A DNA stretch of 7,729 bases from assembly GCA_017849335.1 (NCBI GenBank), contig JAFIHP010000294.1:1-7729 (forward strand), given 5' to 3'. Both the position numbers and the translations under genes were made by a program. Positions 5,757-7,729 of this stretch are shown in pieces; within the stretch, counting starts at the first letter, position 1; every line of letters starts with the position of its first letter. The notes under the pieces are model-generated. The model was not told where the DNA came from. It searched no databases and saw nothing but the letters and a program-made list of their open reading frames with translations. The DNA is from Actinomycetales bacterium (GTDB lineage: Bacteria; Actinomycetota; Actinomycetes; S36-B12).

Positions 5757-6505
5757 ACCCGCGAGGGGTCGTAGCCGTAGTGCGCGGTCCGGGCCGCCCG
5801 GCGCTGCTGCGCCTCGACCTCGCTCGCTGCGGCGAAGTCGGCGTCCAGCGGAGCGACATCGACGCGCGTCACCGGGTTGCGCTCGAAGATCCACTTCTCC
5901 AGCGCCGGACCGGACTCGAACGAGTTGATCAGGCAGTAGCGCGGCTCGTCACCGACGTGCCACACCGAGTGCCACATGCGCTCGGAGTCGACGACGAGCT
6001 GCGCTCCGGCCGGCAGTGCGAGCCGGGTCTCGGTGCTCGGGTCGTCGATGTCCTCGCGCAGCACCATGAACGAGCCGGGGTTGTCCGACAGCTGCATGAA
6101 CGAGCGGATGACCCAGCCCTCGCCGTCGGGGTTGCGCCGGTTGTTGTCGTCGAGATGCGAGTTGTACAGGGCGTCGGCGTACGAGTTCGGCTGCAGCTCG
6201 ATGACGCGGCAGCGGCCCACGCGGGCGTCGACCTCACGGACGCGTTCGACCAGCGTCGGGGCCTTCGCCACCTGCGACTCGATCCACACGCCGTCCTTGT
6301 CCGAACGCGGCGGGTCGAAGTGCCAGAACGCGTTGCACTCGATGTCGCCGTTGGCGCTCGCGAGCGGGGCGAACCGCGTGTCGCCGGACGACTTCCAGTC
6401 GATGTACTCCAGGCTCAGCCACTCCGACGGGTCGATGACCGCTCCGTAGGGGTCGAGGACGACGTAGCCGGTCTCCTCGAGGATGGACATGCGGTAATGC
6501 GACAC
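5741..6505 (-). CDS. Probable 2-oxoglutarate/Fe(II)-oxygenase-fold protein, uncharacterised
   Basis: A 254-residue protein. The GTG at 6505 is chosen because AGGAG (6511-6515) precedes it by 5 bases; the in-frame ATG at 6490 has no ribosome site. The central part matches the layout of Fe(II)/2OG oxygenases: an HxD pair (H117-L-D119), R134 leading into a FMQLSDNPGSFMVLRE strand pair, the turn LPAGAQLVV (164-172), a distal histidine at H179 (WHSVWHVGDEPRY) and R189 ten residues later, where these enzymes place the 2OG-binding Arg. Residues 55-70 (IECNAFWHFDPPRSDK) add another His/Asp cluster. No signal peptide is seen. I do not recognise a characterised subfamily, so the substrate is unknown; a cupin-like non-enzymatic fold is the alternative. 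The gene lies 110 bp downstream of the 2TM gene on the same strand, with inverted repeats in the gap. Its 3' end overlaps the convergent cyclase gene. Confidence 0.85.
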   Translation of the reverse strand: MSHYRMSILEETGYVVLDPYGAVIDPSEWLSLEYIDWKSSGDTRFAPLASANGDIECNAFWHFDPPRSDKDGVWIESQVAKAPTLVERVREVDARVGRCRVIELQPNSYADALYNSHLDDNNRRNPDGEGWVIRSFMQLSDNPGSFMVLREDIDDPSTETRLALPAGAQLVVDSERMWHSVWHVGDEPRYCLINSFESGPALEKWIFERNPVTRVDVAPLDADFAAASEVEAQQRRAARTAHYGYDPSRVYSEA

Positions 6506-6525
6506 GAAGGCTCCTGACGCTCGAC

Positions 6526-6548
6526 GGTGCTCTCATTGTGAGAGCGCC
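6526..6548. repeat. Inverted repeat upstream of the oxygenase-like gene
   Basis: GCTCTCA (6529-6535) and TGAGAGC (6539-6545) form a perfect 7-bp inverted repeat around TTG. Outside one imperfect pair (T6528/G6546) the GG/CC ends also match, giving a 23-bp dyad. It lies 20 bp before the GTG start at 6505. On the minus strand CACAAT (6540-6535) inside it could be a poor -10 box. It could be an operator for the downstream gene or the end of the upstream 2TM transcript; no U-run follows, so I favour an operator. Confidence 0.4.
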
Positions 6549-6563
6549 CGCCGGCGCCGACCG

Positions 6564-6598
6564 CCTTCGAAGGGCCTGGCGTCACGGGACCTTGGTCC
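6564..6598. repeat. Two further small dyads in the 6506-6615 gap
   Basis: CCTTCGAAGG (6564-6573) is a perfect 10-bp palindrome, and GGACC-TT-GGTCC (6587-6598) is a 5-bp inverted repeat 17 bases beyond the stop of the 2TM gene. Neither has a T-tract. The second could be part of the 2TM 3' end; the first may be chance in GC-rich DNA. They are recorded because three dyads crowd into 110 bp. Confidence 0.3.
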
Positions 6599-6615
6599 TC
6601 GTGCCGGTGCCGGTC

Positions 6616-6831
6616 CTAGTTGCGTCGGCCCGTCACCATGCCGGCGATGATCACCGCGGCCCAGGGCACCATCACCCAGATGGGCCAGTAGTACGGCACG
6701 TGGTCCTTGTCCGACGTGAGCCAGGTGACCAGCCAGATGGCGTTGCAGATGACGGCCACGCCGACCCACGAAAGCCACGCGTTCCGCGTGAACGAGCCGT
6801 ACCCGCCGCTTTGCTGATCGTCGTCGCTCAT
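6616..6831 (-). CDS. Small two-helix membrane protein (2TM-domain type)
   Basis: A 71-residue protein with a hydrophilic acidic N-terminus (MSDDDQQSGGYG), a first membrane helix at about 19-39 (WVGVAVICNAIWLVTWL), a short loop DKDHVPYY, and a second helix at about 48-67 (YWPIWVMVPWAAVIIAGM), ending GRRN. The YWPIWVMVPW segment at the second helix resembles the WPIW block of the 2TM domain family, which has no known biochemical role. The ATG at 6831 overlaps the stop of the ATP-grasp gene as ATGA, with no clear ribosome site of its own, so translation is probably coupled to it. It should sit in the cytoplasmic membrane. The positive C-terminus after helix two suggests both ends are inside. Confidence 0.87.
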   Translation of the reverse strand: MSDDDQQSGGYGSFTRNAWLSWVGVAVICNAIWLVTWLTSDKDHVPYYWPIWVMVPWAAVIIAGMVTGRRN

Positions 6832-7715
6832 GCCGGGATGCTAGCGAGAATGGCCGCGGCGAACCGGTCGGCCGCTCCCGGCGCGTGGGCCAAGAACACC
6901 GACGGCTCGACGAGCTCGAGCTCCAGCAGCAGCGGGTCGCCGTCCGGGCCAGGGACCAGGTCGACCCGGGCGTACAGCGGCGGTTGCGCCCCCGGAACCT
7001 GCGCGACGGCGCGTCGGGCCACCGAGAGCTCGGCCGGGGACGGCTCACGCGCGGTGATGTCCTCCTGGACGAACAGGCCCGCCACGCGCTCCCCCTCGAC
7101 GTCGCGGACGAGCAGCGGACCCTTGCGGATCGCGTGGGAGAACTCCCCACCGAAGAAGAGCAGCGCCGTCTCCCCGCGGTCGTCGACCGCGTCGAGGTAC
7201 GGCTGGACCATGACGGTCCGCCCCGCCGCTAGCAACGCCGCCGCATGCGCGGCGGCCGCTCCGTCGACGTCCCGGGCGGCGAAGCGCATGGTGTCGCGGG
7301 ACCCGGCGGACACCGCAGGCTTGACGACGACGTCGCCGTGCGTCGCCGCGGGTCGCCAGCCGGACGCACTGCCGTCGGGGACGAGGAACTCGGTGGGCAC
7401 GATCGGCACGCCGGCCCGGTCGAGGTCGCGCAGGTAGGTCTTGTCCGTGCTCCAGCCGACGACGGGCGCCGGGTTGAGCAGGGTCGTCGCGACCGACACG
7501 GCACCGGCCCAGGCCAGGAACTCCGCGTGCTGCTCGACGTAGTCCCACGTCTCCCGGATCACCACGAGGTCGAACGACGCCCAGTCGACCGACGGCTCGG
7601 TCCAGACCGCGGGAACGGCGTCGATGCCGAGAGCGGAGAGCGCCGGGAGCAGCAGCCGGTCGTCGTCGTCCAGGCCGGGGAACTGCGCGCAGGTAGCCAG
7701 GGCGACAGTCGGCAT
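6828..7715 (-). CDS. ATP-grasp superfamily ligase-like protein
   Basis: A 295-residue protein from ATG at 7715. The N-terminal pre-grasp part (about 1-85) has LATCAQFPGLDDDD and DLVVIRETWDYV. The ATP-grasp part follows: NPAPVVGWSTDKTYLRDL (about 81-98), VPIVPTEF (103-110), the ATP-binding lysine loop VVVKPAVSAGSRDT (129-142, K132), MVQPYL (169-174), GETALLFFGGEFSHAIRK (181-198), and metal-ligand segments YARVDLV (248-254) and LLLELELVEPSVFL (262-275). It resembles the glutathione-synthetase-like ATP-grasp group found in actinomycetes as uncharacterised proteins. ATP-grasp enzymes join a carboxylate to an amine or thiol through an acyl-phosphate; the substrates are not evident here. No ribosome site is seen before the ATG, but a TAG lies 2 bases upstream (7718-7720), so it may be coupled to an upstream gene outside the window. 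It overlaps the 2TM gene by 4 bases. Confidence 0.9.
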   Translation of the reverse strand: MPTVALATCAQFPGLDDDDRLLLPALSALGIDAVPAVWTEPSVDWASFDLVVIRETWDYVEQHAEFLAWAGAVSVATTLLNPAPVVGWSTDKTYLRDLDRAGVPIVPTEFLVPDGSASGWRPAATHGDVVVKPAVSAGSRDTMRFAARDVDGAAAAHAAALLAAGRTVMVQPYLDAVDDRGETALLFFGGEFSHAIRKGPLLVRDVEGERVAGLFVQEDITAREPSPAELSVARRAVAQVPGAQPPLYARVDLVPGPDGDPLLLELELVEPSVFLAHAPGAADRFAAAILASIPA

Positions 7716-7729
7716 CGCTAGATGTCGGC

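Noticed and set aside
4955..6517. A 520-residue open frame on the plus strand
   Set aside because: It overlaps the GGDEF domain and the oxygenase-like gene, which both have clear motifs. Its product is arginine/glycine-rich low-complexity sequence without recognisable domains.
6538..7437. Plus-strand open frame of about 300 residues
   Set aside because: It lies opposite the ATP-grasp and 2TM genes and contains long Ser/Ala/Arg runs typical of a shadow frame.

Overview
The window reads as ordinary chromosome from a high-GC Gram-positive bacterium. Nearly every third codon position is G or C, GTG starts are common, and one promoter appears to drive a leaderless mRNA. The gene families (HxlR/QorB pair, ArsR-SRPBCC pair, 2TM protein, actinobacterial-type ATP-grasp) suggest an actinomycete, perhaps a Cellulomonas-like member of the Micrococcales. 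The genus is inference only. I see no transposase, phage gene, CRISPR array or toxin-antitoxin pair.

Left part (1-1971): the 3' half of a potassium channel gene with an intact TVGYGD filter meets, tail to tail, a gene for an HxlR (DUF24) regulator with the family's conserved N-terminal Cys-Pro. Divergent from hxlR is a QorB/YtfG-type NAD(P)H:quinone oxidoreductase gene. A 14-bp near-palindrome between them is the best operator candidate, so this looks like a self-contained quinone/electrophile-stress switch. A tRNA-Lys(TTT) gene with encoded CCA follows. Its 5' end doubles as one arm of a strong hairpin after qorB.

Middle part (1969-3248): on the minus strand an ArsR repressor gene overlaps a downstream SRPBCC (AHSA1-like) gene by GTGA. 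The ArsR start codon lies inside an 18-bp inverted repeat with a -10-like box just upstream, suggesting an autoregulated leaderless transcript. Upstream on the same strand is an unrecognised 85-residue ORF, divergent from the next gene.

Right part (3249-7729): a large soluble diguanylate cyclase carries about five PAS domains and a GGDEF domain with an intact active site and RxxD inhibitory site. Its 3' end overlaps by 16 bp a convergent gene for a probable 2-oxoglutarate/Fe(II)-oxygenase-fold protein. Further right, also on the minus strand, are a two-helix membrane protein and an ATP-grasp ligase-like protein, overlapping by ATGA. The least explained pieces are the oxygenase-like protein, the ATP-grasp/2TM pair, the 85-residue ORF and the inverted repeats between genes.
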